In this document: positions 50,326-59,118 of the stretch, piece by piece
How the letters are laid out: each line of letters opens with the position of its first letter
How positions within the stretch are numbered: the first letter of the stretch is position 1
Origin: Actinomadura citrea
GTDB taxonomy: Bacteria > Actinomycetota > Actinomycetes > Streptosporangiales > Streptosporangiaceae
Assembly: GCF_013409045.1 (NCBI RefSeq)
Contig: NZ_JACCBT010000001.1
Span: 4,898,001-4,962,000, forward strand
Direction: 5' to 3'
DNA: 64,000 bases
Translations under genes and position numbers: made by a program
Notes under the pieces: generated by a model
The model's database searches: none
The model's input: only the letters and a program-made list of their open reading frames with translations
Told to the model about the DNA's origin: nothing

Positions 50326-51497
50326 GCCGCCCCGCCCAGCGAGTCGACGGGCAGCTCGGCGTGCACCCGCCAGCGGCCGCCGTCCGGCCCGGCGGCGAAC
50401 CTGCCGGCGAGCATCACGGCGCGCTCGCGCATCCCGACCAGGCCGCTGCCGGTGCCGGGCAGCCGGGAGCCGTCCAGGCCGAGCGGGCTCAGGACGTCGA
50501 TCACCACGTGCCCGCCCGCGTACTCCACCCGCACGTCGGCGCACCCGGACCCGGCGTGCTTCAGCGCGTTCGTCAGCGCCTCCTGGACGATCCGGTAGGC
50601 GGCCAGCTCGACCGCCGCCGGCAGCTCCGGCTGCTCTCCGGCGACCTCCAGCCGCGCCGACAGGTCGGACCGCGCGGTGTGCCGGACGAGCCGGTCCAGC
50701 TCCGCCAGCCGCGGCCGGGCCGCCGGGTCCGCGTCGTCGCCCTCCCGCAGCAGCCCGATCATCCGCCGCATCTCGGCGAGCCCCTGCACGCTGTTCTCCC
50801 GGATGACCTCCATCGCCCGGTTCACGCCCTCCCGGTCCAGGCCCTGCACCTTCAGCACGGCCGAGGAGTGCAGCGCGACCGCGCTCAGGTGGTTGGCGAT
50901 CACGTCGTGCAGCTCGCGGGCCATCCGGGCGCGCTCGGCGCTCACGGCGGCCCGACGGTCCATCTCGGCCAGCCGCGCGACCTGCTCGGCGCGCTCCCGC
51001 TCCGTCTCGGCCCGGGACCGGTGCTCCCGGACGGCCATCGCGGTCAGCACCGGCGTCACCCACACCACCCCGGCGACCGACGCCCCGAGCACGGCGACCG
51101 CGACGCCGCGCAGGGCCAACGCCGCCGCGACCGCCACCGCCGCGCTCGCCGCCAGCGTCGTCCCGAGCAGCCACTCCGCCGCCCGGCGCCGCCCGTACAG
51201 GCTCGCCGCGTACAGCGCGTCCCCGTAGATCATCACGGTGGCGAGGCTCGGCCCGAACGCGACGTCGACGAAGTTGAACGGCGTCGAAAGCAGCAGCCCG
51301 GTGAGCGGCGCCGTCCGCCTCAGCGGCATCGCCGCGCACAGCCCGATCAGCGGGAGCAGGCGCAGCCGGAACGAGGGGTTCCAGCCGTCGGACCAGACGG
51401 TGTGCCCGTGCGCCGCGAGCACCACGAGACCGCCCGCGAGCGCGGCGACGGCGATCAGCGCGTCCTGGCGCGTGGTGAGACGTCGGAGCCTGTGCAC
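50322..51497 (-). CDS. Sensor histidine kinase, NarL-partner (HisKA_3) type
   Basis: 391 residues from a GTG at 51497. About five or six TM helices in residues 12-150 with short loops and no large extracellular sensor, suggesting that it senses a membrane or intramembrane signal. The dimerisation/phosphotransfer helix has RMARELHDVIANHLSAVALH (phospho-His in ELHD). ATPase motifs: N-box IVQEALTNALKHAG and G-box GSGLVGMRERAVMLAG. Operon with the response regulator. Divergent from a membrane-protein gene across 156 bp. Confidence 0.92.
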   Translation of the reverse strand: MHRLRRLTTRQDALIAVAALAGGLVVLAAHGHTVWSDGWNPSFRLRLLPLIGLCAAMPLRRTAPLTGLLLSTPFNFVDVAFGPSLATVMIYGDALYAASLYGRRRAAEWLLGTTLAASAAVAVAAALALRGVAVAVLGASVAGVVWVTPVLTAMAVREHRSRAETERERAEQVARLAEMDRRAAVSAERARMARELHDVIANHLSAVALHSSAVLKVQGLDREGVNRAMEVIRENSVQGLAEMRRMIGLLREGDDADPAARPRLAELDRLVRHTARSDLSARLEVAGEQPELPAAVELAAYRIVQEALTNALKHAGSGCADVRVEYAGGHVVIDVLSPLGLDGSRLPGTGSGLVGMRERAVMLAGRFAAGPDGGRWRVHAELPVDSLGGAA

Positions 51498-51653
51498 GGG
51501 TCCATCTCAGCATCTCGCCCGGGATGTCTCGTCCGTCCGGGTGAGGAGCGCGCGTACATCCTTCGGACGACCCGCGAAACCTCACCGCAGACGACGATCC
51601 GCCCCCGTCCCGGGGCGGACGATGGGATCCCCGCCGTCGAGAAGGGATTCCAC

Positions 51654-52229
51654 GTGCTCCTTGCGGTGATCGCCGGATGCGAGATCGGCTTCTGGGTCCT
51701 GCTCGCCGCGGGCCTTCTCGCCCGCTACGCGCTGCGCCTGCGCCGCACCGGCGCGGCGCTCCTGCTGTGCGTCCCGCTGGTCGACCTGGTCCTGCTGGCC
51801 GCCACGGCCATCGACCTGCGCGGCGGCGCCACCGCCGGCGCCGCCCACGGGCTGTCGGCGGCCTACCTCGGCTACTCCGTCGCGTTCGGCCACAGCATGG
51901 TGCGCTGGGCGGACGAACGCTTCGCCCACCGTTTCGCCGGCGGACCGCCGCCCACCCGCGGTCCGCGGTACGGGGCGGCGCGCGCCCGCTACGAGTGGCG
52001 CGAGTTCGGCAAGGCGGCCCTCGCCACGGCCATCGCCTGCGGCCTGCTCCTGACGATGATCGCCCTGGTCGGCGACGCCGACCGCACGCGGGCCCTCGAC
52101 GCATGGCTGGGGCGCCTCGGATTCGTCCTGGCGATCTGGTTCCTCTGGCCGGTCACGACCACCCTCTGGCCCCCCAAGCCGCGGGACGGCGCCACCCGGG
52201 ACCCAGCCGAGCACGCACGGCCGGAGTGA
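51654..52229 (+). CDS. Integral membrane protein, unknown function
   Basis: 191 residues from a GTG at 51654 with GAAGGGA upstream. Four or five hydrophobic segments (about 2-22, 30-50, 55-75, 118-138, 148-165). The loop SMVRWADERFAHRFAGGPPPTRGPRYGAARARYEWREFGKA is a conserved-looking cytoplasmic region of a family seen in actinobacteria. It is divergent from the two-component genes and thus a candidate target. No function assigned. Confidence 0.75.
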   Translation: MLLAVIAGCEIGFWVLLAAGLLARYALRLRRTGAALLLCVPLVDLVLLAATAIDLRGGATAGAAHGLSAAYLGYSVAFGHSMVRWADERFAHRFAGGPPPTRGPRYGAARARYEWREFGKAALATAIACGLLLTMIALVGDADRTRALDAWLGRLGFVLAIWFLWPVTTTLWPPKPRDGATRDPAEHARPE

Positions 52230-52283
52230 CGCTCGGCGAGCGGAACGGCCCGCCCGCCGCGCCCTCGCCGGGCTTTCCGACGC

Positions 52284-52320
52284 CGTGAGGCCGCGCCCCG
52301 GGACGGGGCGCGGCCTCACG
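52284..52320. terminator. Perfect 16-bp hairpin terminator
   Basis: CGTGAGGCCGCGCCCC (52284-52299) and its exact reverse complement (52305-52320) with loop GGGAC. It separates the membrane-protein gene from the end of the suf operon and should stop transcription in both directions. Confidence 0.85.
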
Positions 52321-52337
52321 GCGCGGCGTGGCGCGGG

Positions 52338-52718
52338 TCAGACGTTGAAGCCGAGGGCGCGGAGCTGGTCGCGGCCCTCGTCGGTGATCTTGTCGGGGCC
52401 CCACGGCGGGAGCCAGACCCAGTTGATCTTGACGTCCTTGGCGAGGCCCTCCAGCGCGCTGTGGGCCTGGTCCTCGATCACGTCGGTGAGCGGGCAGGCG
52501 GCGCTGGTGAGCGTCATGTCCAGGGTGGCGACCTCGTCGGACAGGTCGACGCCGTACACCAGGCCGAGGTCGACGACGTTGATGCCGAGCTCGGGGTCGA
52601 CGACGTCCTTGAGGGCCTCAAGGATCTCCGCCTCCTCCTCGGAGGGGGCGGCGGCCGCGGGCGCCTCGGTGTCGGGCGTCTCCTGGGCGGGCGTGTCGGT
52701 CGCGGGCGTGTCGGTCAT
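52338..52718 (-). CDS. sufT: SufT-type (MIP18/DUF59) iron-sulfur cluster maturation protein
   Basis: 126 residues. An N-terminal Thr/Pro/Ala-rich linker (about 1-30) precedes the DUF59 domain: ALKDVVDPELGINVVDLGLVYGV, LTSAACPLTDVIEDQ with the conserved Cys, and WLPPWGPDKITDEGRDQLRALGF. It aids Fe-S cluster assembly or transfer as the last gene of the suf operon. Its ATG overlaps the sufU stop (ATGA). Confidence 0.92.
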   Translation of the reverse strand: MTDTPATDTPAQETPDTEAPAAAAPSEEEAEILEALKDVVDPELGINVVDLGLVYGVDLSDEVATLDMTLTSAACPLTDVIEDQAHSALEGLAKDVKINWVWLPPWGPDKITDEGRDQLRALGFNV

Positions 52719-53173
52719 GGTGCCTCTCCGAGTGCGCGGGCGGTCGCGTCCTTCCACGCCATCCAGGCGAGCAGGGCGCATTTGATGCGGGCGGGGTACT
52801 TCGAGACCCCGGCGAAGGCGACGGCGTCCTCCAGGACGTCCTCGTCAGGCGCGACGTCCTGGCCGCGGGACTGCATCAGCGCCAGGAACTCCTCGCCGAC
52901 CGCCATCCCCTCCTTGACGGACTTGCCGATCAGCAGGTCGGACATCACCGAGGCGCTCGCCTGGCTGATCGAACAGCCCATGGCGTCGTAGGACACGTCG
53001 GCGACCGTGGCGTCCTGGCCCCCGCCCTCCAGGTGGACGCGCAGCGTCACCTCGTCGCCGCACGTGGGGTTGACGTGGTGCGCCTCCCCCTCGAACGGCT
53101 CCCGCAGCCCCTTGTGCAGGGGGTTGCGGTAGTGATCCAGGATGACCTCCTGGTACATCGCCTCCAGCTGCAT
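52715..53173 (-). CDS. sufU: SufU zinc-dependent sulfurtransferase / scaffold
   Basis: 152 residues from an ATG at 53173 with AAAGGA upstream; the open frame reaches 53188 without a better site. Conserved Cys residues are in NPTCGDEVTL, AMGCSISQAS and RIKCALLAW, and together with the Asp bind zinc and take persulfide from SufS. LDHYRNPLHKG is the family N-terminal motif. The 54-bp gap to sufS is the largest in the operon. Confidence 0.95.
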   Translation of the reverse strand: MQLEAMYQEVILDHYRNPLHKGLREPFEGEAHHVNPTCGDEVTLRVHLEGGGQDATVADVSYDAMGCSISQASASVMSDLLIGKSVKEGMAVGEEFLALMQSRGQDVAPDEDVLEDAVAFAGVSKYPARIKCALLAWMAWKDATARALGEAP

Positions 53174-53227
53174 GGCGTCCTTTCTCAACCTTTCTCGCTA
53201 CAACCCGGGCACGTCAGGGCGTGTTCC

Positions 53228-54541
53228 TCAGGCGGTGCCGAAGAACTTCTGCGCCTGCCTCACGCCGTCGGCGAGCGCGTCCACGTCGCCGAGGGTGTTG
53301 TAGAGGTAGAACGTCGCGCGGGTGGTCGCCGGGATGCCGAAGCGGCGGCAGATCGGCCACGCGCAGTGGTGGCCGACGCGGACCTCGACGCCCAGCTCGT
53401 CCAGGACCTGCCCGACGTCGTGCGGGTGGATGCCGTCGACGGTGAACGACACGGCGCCGCCGCGGGCCTCGGTGGTGCCGGGGCCGATGACCCGGATGCC
53501 GGGGATCTCGCCGAGCCGGTCCAGCGAGTGGCCGACCAGGGCCTCCTCGTGGGCGTGCACGCGGTCCATGCCGATCTCGGTGAGGTAGTCGCAGGCCACG
53601 CCCAGCCCGACCGCCTGCGCGGTCATCGGGACGCCCGCCTCGAACCGCTGCGGCGGCGGCATGAACGTGGTCTCCTCCATGTGGACGACCTCGATCATGG
53701 AACCGCCGGTGATGAACGGCGGCATGGCCGCGAGCAGCTCGCCGCGGCCCCACAGCACGCCGATGCCGGTGGGGCCGAGCATCTTGTGGCCGGAGAACAC
53801 CAGGAAGTCGGCGCCGAGCCGGGCCACGTCCACGGGCTGGTGCGGAACCGACTGCGCGGCGTCCAGCAGGACGAGCGCGCCGACGGCGTGGGCGCGCTCC
53901 ACGATCCGCTCGATCGGCGGAACGGTCCCGAGCACGTTCGACTGGTGCGTCAGTGCGACGATCTTCGTGCGCTCGTTGACGATGCCGTCGAGGTCGTCGA
54001 GGTCGAGGCGGCCCTCGTCGGTGATGCCGAACCAGCGCAGGGTGGCGCCCGTCCGCCGGCAGAGCTGCTGCCACGGGACGAGGTTGGCGTGGTGCTCCAT
54101 CTCCGACACCACGACCTCGTCGCCGGGGCCGACCGCGAACCGCTCGGCCCCGGGGCCGGCGGTGGCCGCGTTGCTCATCGCGTAGGCGACCAGGTTGATG
54201 CCCTCGGTGGCGTTCTTGGTGAACACGATCTCGGCGGGCGACGCGCCGACGAAGCGGGCGATCGAGGCGCGGGCGTTCTCGTAGGCCTCCGTCGCCTCCT
54301 CGGCGAGCAGATGCGCCCCGCGGTGCGGCGCCGCGTTGTGCCGCTCGTAGAACTCCCGCTCGGCGTCCAGCACCCGGACGGGCTTCTGCGACGTCGCCCC
54401 CGAGTCGAGGTACACCAGCGGGCGCCCGCCGCGGACCGTGCGCTGCAGCAGCGGGAAGTCCTTCTTCAGCTCCTCGGGCAGAAGGCTCGCCGTTCCCTGT
54501 GCGGAGGCGGCCGTCCCCGCCCCCCGGGCCGCTTCCGTCAT
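53228..54541 (-). CDS. sufS: SufS cysteine desulfurase
   Basis: 437 residues, PLP-dependent, group II. It removes sulfur from L-cysteine and passes it to SufU. YLDSGATSQKP is the N-terminal motif; HQSNVLGT contacts substrate; the PLP Lys is in FLVFSGHKMLGPTG; the persulfide Cys is in RVGHHCAWPICRRF. An extra 20 residues at the N-terminus are Ala/Gly-rich. The ATG overlaps the sufC stop (ATGA). Confidence 0.95.
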   Translation of the reverse strand: MTEAARGAGTAASAQGTASLLPEELKKDFPLLQRTVRGGRPLVYLDSGATSQKPVRVLDAEREFYERHNAAPHRGAHLLAEEATEAYENARASIARFVGASPAEIVFTKNATEGINLVAYAMSNAATAGPGAERFAVGPGDEVVVSEMEHHANLVPWQQLCRRTGATLRWFGITDEGRLDLDDLDGIVNERTKIVALTHQSNVLGTVPPIERIVERAHAVGALVLLDAAQSVPHQPVDVARLGADFLVFSGHKMLGPTGIGVLWGRGELLAAMPPFITGGSMIEVVHMEETTFMPPPQRFEAGVPMTAQAVGLGVACDYLTEIGMDRVHAHEEALVGHSLDRLGEIPGIRVIGPGTTEARGGAVSFTVDGIHPHDVGQVLDELGVEVRVGHHCAWPICRRFGIPATTRATFYLYNTLGDVDALADGVRQAQKFFGTA

Positions 54542-55302
54542 AGGGACGCGCCCGCCTTCACGTACTTCTCGTAGCCCTCGTTCTCCAGCTCGTCGGCCAG
54601 CTCGGGCCCGCCCTCGGCGACGACGCGGCCGGCGGCGAACACGTGCACGAAGTCGGGCTTCACGTAGCGCAGGATGCGCGTGTAGTGGGTGATGAGCAGG
54701 ACGCCGGTGTCGCCGGAGGCGAAGCGGTTGACGCCCTCGGAGACGACCTTCAGGGCGTCGACGTCGAGGCCGGAGTCGGTCTCGTCCAGCACGGCGACCT
54801 TCGGCTTCAGCATCTCCAGCTGGAGGATCTCGTGCCGCTTCTTCTCGCCGCCCGAGAAGCCCTCGTTCAGGCTGCGCTGCGCGAACGCCGGGTCGATGGA
54901 CAGGGCGTCCATCGCGGCCTTCATCTCCTTGGAGAACTCGCGCAGCTTCGGGGCCTCGCCGCGCACGGCGGTGACGGCCGAGCGCAGGAAGTTGGACACC
55001 GAGACGCCGGGCACCTCGACCGGGTACTGCATCGCCAGGAACAGCCCGGCGCGAGCGCGCTCGTCGACCGACATGGCCAGGACGTCCTCGCCGTCCAGCG
55101 TGACGGAGCCGGACGTCACCTCGTACTTCGGGTGGCCGGCGACCGCGTAGGCGAGGGTGGACTTGCCGGAGCCGTTCGGCCCCATGATCGCGTGGGTCTC
55201 GCCGGCCTTCACGGTCAGGTCGACCCCGCGCAGGATCTCCTTCGCGCCGTCGGAGCCGTCGCCGACGGAGACGTGGAGGTCGCGGATCTCAAGCGTGGCC
55301 AT
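54538..55302 (-). CDS. sufC: SufC ATPase
   Basis: 254 residues. ATPase of the SufBCD scaffold. Walker A GPNGSGKSTLAYAV, signature FSGGEKKRHEILQLEML, Walker B VAVLDETDSGLDVDALKVV with the SufC-typical ETDSGLD. It lies 26 bp after the Rieske-type gene. Confidence 0.96.
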   Translation of the reverse strand: MATLEIRDLHVSVGDGSDGAKEILRGVDLTVKAGETHAIMGPNGSGKSTLAYAVAGHPKYEVTSGSVTLDGEDVLAMSVDERARAGLFLAMQYPVEVPGVSVSNFLRSAVTAVRGEAPKLREFSKEMKAAMDALSIDPAFAQRSLNEGFSGGEKKRHEILQLEMLKPKVAVLDETDSGLDVDALKVVSEGVNRFASGDTGVLLITHYTRILRYVKPDFVHVFAAGRVVAEGGPELADELENEGYEKYVKAGASL

Positions 55303-55328
55303 AGTGCGTCTAGTCCTTCGTCGTGCGG

Positions 55329-55646
55329 TCAGTCGTCGCCGGCGAGCGAGACGTAGACCTCGCCGTCCTCGACCCTGACCTTGTAGGTGGCGACCGGCTG
55401 CGTGGCCGGCGGGTTGGTGGGCTTGCCGCTGCGCAGGTCGAAGCAGGACCCGTGCAGCCAGCACTCGATGGTGCCGTTGTAGACCTCGCCCTCGGAGAGC
55501 GAGACCTCGGCGTGCGAGCAGATGTCGTTCAGGGCGAACACGTCGCCGCCGCTTCGCGCGATGACGACGGGCGTGTCGTCGACCTCGACGCCGAGCGCCC
55601 CGTCGGCGGGGACCTCGTCCAGCGCGCACACCTTCACGAAGGTCAC
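55329..55646 (-). CDS. Rieske-type [2Fe-2S] ferredoxin of the suf operon
   Basis: 105 residues from a GTG at 55646 overlapping the sufD stop (GTGA). The Rieske ligands are C-x-H in NDICSHAEVSL and C-x2-H in IECWLHGSCFDL. It resembles non-haem dioxygenase ferredoxin subunits, which databases often name for phenylpropionate dioxygenase. Its place between sufD and sufC is typical of actinobacterial suf operons and suggests electron supply for cluster assembly, which is inference. Confidence 0.93.
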   Translation of the reverse strand: MTFVKVCALDEVPADGALGVEVDDTPVVIARSGGDVFALNDICSHAEVSLSEGEVYNGTIECWLHGSCFDLRSGKPTNPPATQPVATYKVRVEDGEVYVSLAGDD

Positions 55647-56779
55647 TTGGCCGCTCCCCGGTCCAGCTCCGCCTCGATCGCCTCGCGCACCTTCTCGCGC
55701 ACCTCGACGACCTCGATGCGCTCGATGAGCTGGCCGAGGAAGCCCCGGACCACCATGCGGCGCGCCGCGTCGAAGGTGATGCCGCGCGCCTGGAGGTAGA
55801 ACAGGTGCTCGTCGTCCAGCCGCCCGGACGCCGAGGCGTGGCCCGCTCCGGCGACCTCGCCCGTGAGGATCTCCAGGTTCGGCACGGAGTCGACCCGCGT
55901 CCCGTCGGTGAGCACGAGGTTGCGGTTCAGCTCGTAGGTGTCGGTGCCCTCGGCCTCCGCGCGGATGATCACATCGCCGATCCAGACGGCGTGCGCGTCC
56001 CGGTCCTGCAGGGCGCCGCGGTAGTCGACGCGGCTGCGGCAGTGCGGGACGGCGTGGTCGACGAGGAGGCGGTGCTCCAGGTGCTGGCCGCCGTCGGCGA
56101 AGTACACCCCGTACAGCTCGGCGTCGCCGCCGGGCCCCTCGTAGGCGACGGACGGCGAGATCCGCACGACGTCGCCGCCGAGCGAGATGTTGTGCGAGAC
56201 GAACCGGGCGTCGCGGCTGAGCCGGGCGTGCTGGTGGGAGACGTGGACGCCGTCGTCCGCCCAGTCCTGCAGGCTGATCACCGACAGGCGGGCGCCGTCG
56301 CCGACGACGAACTCGATGTTGTCGGCGTAGGTCGCCGAGCCCTGGTGCGCCAGCACGACGGTGGCCTCGGCGAAGGGCTCCAGGACGACGGTGGTGTGCC
56401 CGTAGGCGGCGGCCGAGGCGTCCTCGCCGCGCAGCCGCAGCACCGTCGGCGCGGAGGCCGCGGTCTCCTTCGGGACGGTCACGACCGTGGCCTGGGTGAA
56501 GGAGCTCCACGCCTGGGCGCTGACCCGGTCGGCGGGGACGTAGGCCCTGCCGAGGCGCTCGTCGCCGCGGCCGACGGTCTCGACGGTCACCTCCGGCGCC
56601 GCCTCGACCTCCAGGAGGACCTTGCCGCCGTCCTGGGCCGTGCCGTTGTGCAGGCCGCGCAGGCGGCGCAGCGGGGTGAACCGCCACTCCTCCTCGCGGC
56701 CCGTGGGCACGTCGAAGTCGGCAACCTCGTAGGACGCCTTCTCGTGCAGCGTCGAGAGAGGCTTCTGCTCCAGCCCCAT
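55643..56779 (-). CDS. sufD: SufD scaffold protein
   Basis: 378 residues. Partner of SufB in the SufBC2D Fe-S scaffold. N-terminal REEEWRFTPL motif, a central right-handed beta-helix region, and the C-terminal GRLDDEHLFYLQARGITFDAARRMVVRGFLGQLIERI block common to SufB/SufD with the His in GHASASGR upstream. Start overlaps sufB stop (TGATG). Confidence 0.96.
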   Translation of the reverse strand: MGLEQKPLSTLHEKASYEVADFDVPTGREEEWRFTPLRRLRGLHNGTAQDGGKVLLEVEAAPEVTVETVGRGDERLGRAYVPADRVSAQAWSSFTQATVVTVPKETAASAPTVLRLRGEDASAAAYGHTTVVLEPFAEATVVLAHQGSATYADNIEFVVGDGARLSVISLQDWADDGVHVSHQHARLSRDARFVSHNISLGGDVVRISPSVAYEGPGGDAELYGVYFADGGQHLEHRLLVDHAVPHCRSRVDYRGALQDRDAHAVWIGDVIIRAEAEGTDTYELNRNLVLTDGTRVDSVPNLEILTGEVAGAGHASASGRLDDEHLFYLQARGITFDAARRMVVRGFLGQLIERIEVVEVREKVREAIEAELDRGAAK

Positions 56780-58191
56780 CAGCCGACGGCTCCTTCCATC
56801 TGCAGTTCGATGAGCCGGTTCAGCTCCAGGGCGTACTCCATCGGCAGCTCGCGCGCGATCGGCTCGACGAACCCGCGCACGATCATCGCCATCGCCTCGT
56901 CCTCGGTGAGGCCGCGGCTCATCAGGTAGAACAGCTGCTGCTCGGACACCTTGGAGACGGTGGCCTCGTGGCCCATCTCCACGTCGTCCTCGCGGACGTC
57001 GACGTAGGGGTAGGTGTCGGAGCGGCTGATCTGGTCGACCAGCAGCGCGTCGCACTTGACCGTGGACTTGCTGTGCTCGGCGCCCTCCTGGATCTGCACC
57101 AGCCCGCGGTAGGACGTGCGGCCGCCGCCGCGCGCCACCGACTTGGAGATGATGCTGCTGGAGGTGTTCGGCGCGGCGTGCACCATCTTCGCGCCGGCGT
57201 CCTGGTGCTGGTCCTCGCCCGCGAACGCGATCGACAGGGTCTCGCCCTTGGCGTGCTCGCCGAGCAGGTAGATGGCCGGGTACTTCATGGTGACCTTGGA
57301 GCCGATGTTGCCGTCGACCCACTCCATGGTGGCGCCCTCGTAGGCGACGGCGCGCTTGGTCACCAGGTTGTAGACGTTGTTCGACCAGTTCTGGATCGTC
57401 GTGTAGCGGACGCGGGCGTCCTTCTTCACGACGATCTCCACGACGGCCGAGTGCAGCGAGTCGGACTTGTAGATCGGGGCGGTGCAGCCCTCGACGTAGT
57501 GGACGTAGGAGCCCTCGTCGGCGATGATCAGCGTCCGCTCGAACTGGCCCATGTTCTCGGTGTTGATCCGGAAGTAGGCCTGGAGCGGGATCTCCACGTG
57601 CACGCCCGGCGGGACGTAGATGAACGAGCCGCCCGACCACACGGCGGTGTTGAGCGCGGCGAACTTGTTGTCGCCGACCGGGATCACCGAGCCGAAGTAC
57701 TCCTGGAAGATCTCCGGGTGCTCGCGCAGGCCGGTGTCGGTGTCGACGAAGATGACGCCCTTCTCCTCAAGGTCCTCGCGGATCTTGTGGTAGACGACCT
57801 CCGACTCGTACTGGGCGGCGACGCCGGCGATGAGGCGCTGCTTCTCCGCCTCGGGGATGCCGAGCTTGTCGTAGGTGTTCTTGATGTCCTCGGGGAGCTC
57901 CTCCCAGGACGTGGCCTGCTGCTCGGTGGAGCGCACGAAGTACTTGATGTTCTCGAAGTCGATGCCCGTGAGATCCGAGCCCCAGGTGGGCATCGGCTTC
58001 TTGCTGAACAACCGCAGCCCCTTGAGGCGCAGGTCGAGCATCCACTCAGGCTCGCTCTTCTTGCCCGAGATGTCGCGGACGACGTCCTCGTTCAGGCCGC
58101 GGCGCGCCGAGGCGCCGGCCGCGTCCGAGTCGGCCCAGCCGAACTTGTACTTGTCGAGCCCTTCGAGCTCCGGGTGGGCTGCCGTAGTCAT
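56779..58191 (-). CDS. sufB: SufB scaffold protein
   Basis: 470 residues. Core Fe-S assembly scaffold. Near-universal blocks include DFENIKYFVRSTEQQATSWEELPEDIKNTYDKLGIPEAE, PPGVHVEIPLQAYFRIN, GCTAPIY (conserved Cys), TTIQNWSNNVYNLVTKRA and GHEATVSKVSEQQLFYLMSRGLTEDEAMAMIVRGF. No intein is present, unlike the SufB of some mycobacteria. ATG overlaps the sufR stop (ATGA). Confidence 0.97.
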   Translation of the reverse strand: MTTAAHPELEGLDKYKFGWADSDAAGASARRGLNEDVVRDISGKKSEPEWMLDLRLKGLRLFSKKPMPTWGSDLTGIDFENIKYFVRSTEQQATSWEELPEDIKNTYDKLGIPEAEKQRLIAGVAAQYESEVVYHKIREDLEEKGVIFVDTDTGLREHPEIFQEYFGSVIPVGDNKFAALNTAVWSGGSFIYVPPGVHVEIPLQAYFRINTENMGQFERTLIIADEGSYVHYVEGCTAPIYKSDSLHSAVVEIVVKKDARVRYTTIQNWSNNVYNLVTKRAVAYEGATMEWVDGNIGSKVTMKYPAIYLLGEHAKGETLSIAFAGEDQHQDAGAKMVHAAPNTSSSIISKSVARGGGRTSYRGLVQIQEGAEHSKSTVKCDALLVDQISRSDTYPYVDVREDDVEMGHEATVSKVSEQQLFYLMSRGLTEDEAMAMIVRGFVEPIARELPMEYALELNRLIELQMEGAVG

Positions 58192-59039
58192 AGGGAGGTC
58201 CCTCCGGACTCCTCGTCACTGGTCAGATGCGTGCCGGCGGACGCCCCCGCGTCCGCCGTGTCCCCGCCAGGGGCGGCGTGGGCGGCGCGGGCGCCGCCCT
58301 CGCCGGTGTCGCCGGTCCCGCACAGCGAGCGGGAGCTGACGTGGGTGGTGCAGATGCCGTCGCCGTGCGCGATCGTGGCGAGCCGCTGCACTGGAGTGCC
58401 CAGCAGCCGGCTGAACGCCTCGGTCTCGGCCTCGCACAGCTGGGGGAACTCCGCGGCGACGTGCGCGACCGGGCAGTGGTGCTGGCACAACTGCTCGCCG
58501 CCGCCCGGCTGGGGCGCCTTGGCGGCGGCGGCGGCGTAGCCGTCCCCCGACAGGGCCTCGGCGAGCGTGCGGACCCGCTGGTGAGGCGGCGCGTCCTGCA
58601 CGACGGGCCGGTACCGGCGCTCCAGATCGGCGATCTGCCGCCGAGCGAACTCGGCGACCGCGTGGTCGCCGGCCGTCTCGGCGAGGAACCGCAGGGCGCT
58701 GGTCGCCAGGTCGTCGTAGGCGTGCACGAAGGCGCTGCGCCCGGCGTCGGTGATGGCGAACCACTTGGCGGGGCGGCCCCGGCCGCGCCGGGACTGCGGC
58801 ACCCGCGCCTTGCGGATCTCGATCATGCCCTCGGCCAGGAGCGCGTCCAGGTGCCGCCGGATCGCCGCCGGCGTGAGGCCGACGCGCTCTCCCAACGTGG
58901 ACGCGGTGACGGGGCCGTGTTCGAGGATCAGCCTGGCCACCCGGGCGCGGGTGTCGCGCTCGGGCTGGCCGGACGGCACGCCGACAGGGCGCGCGGTGGC
59001 GCCCCGGCTGCTCGTCTGATCCTCGCCCACGTTTTTCAC
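58188..59039 (-). CDS. sufR: SufR-type Fe-S-sensing transcriptional repressor
   Basis: 283 residues if it starts at GTG 59039; GTG at 59030 is an alternative because the first codon lies inside the proposed operator. Winged HTH (residues 30-100: GPVTASTLGERVGLTPAAIRRHLDALLAEGMIEIRK..RRGRGRPAKWFAITDAGR). Cluster Cys are likely in LCQHHCPVAHVAAEFPQLCEAE and GICTTH. Holo-SufR represses the suf operon when Fe-S supply is sufficient. The C-terminal 50 residues are low-complexity. First gene of the suf operon. Confidence 0.93.
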   Translation of the reverse strand: MKNVGEDQTSSRGATARPVGVPSGQPERDTRARVARLILEHGPVTASTLGERVGLTPAAIRRHLDALLAEGMIEIRKARVPQSRRGRGRPAKWFAITDAGRSAFVHAYDDLATSALRFLAETAGDHAVAEFARRQIADLERRYRPVVQDAPPHQRVRTLAEALSGDGYAAAAAKAPQPGGGEQLCQHHCPVAHVAAEFPQLCEAETEAFSRLLGTPVQRLATIAHGDGICTTHVSSRSLCGTGDTGEGGARAAHAAPGGDTADAGASAGTHLTSDEESGGTSL

Positions 59040-59050
59040 AACATCAGTGT
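59036..59050 (-). promoter_or_regulatory. Candidate SufR operator ACACT-N5-TGTGA
   Basis: On the minus strand 59050-59036 reads ACACT-GATGT-TGTGA. This matches, as far as I recall, the spaced motif reported for mycobacterial SufR at its own promoter. A TAATTA element ending about six bases upstream could be the -10, so the site would cover the transcription start. Confidence 0.6.
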
Positions 59051-59099
59051 GCCGTAATTACTTCCCGCGAAACACCGGATCGCCAATGTCGTAGCTCAC

Positions 59100-59118
59100 G
59101 CAGGTAAGCCTTACCTAA
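59100..59118 (-). promoter_or_regulatory. IdeR/DtxR-type iron box upstream of the suf operon
   Basis: On the minus strand the 19-mer TTAGGTAAGGCTTACCTGC matches the consensus TTAGGTTAGGCTAACCTAA at 15 positions, with a perfect AGGTAAG..CTTACCT core. It lies 61 bp upstream of the sufR start and overlaps the stop codon of the universal stress gene. Confidence 0.75.

Noticed and set aside
53033..54574. 513-codon plus-strand frame opposite sufS
   Set aside because: Shadow of a clearly conserved SufS; product is compositionally biased with no domain.
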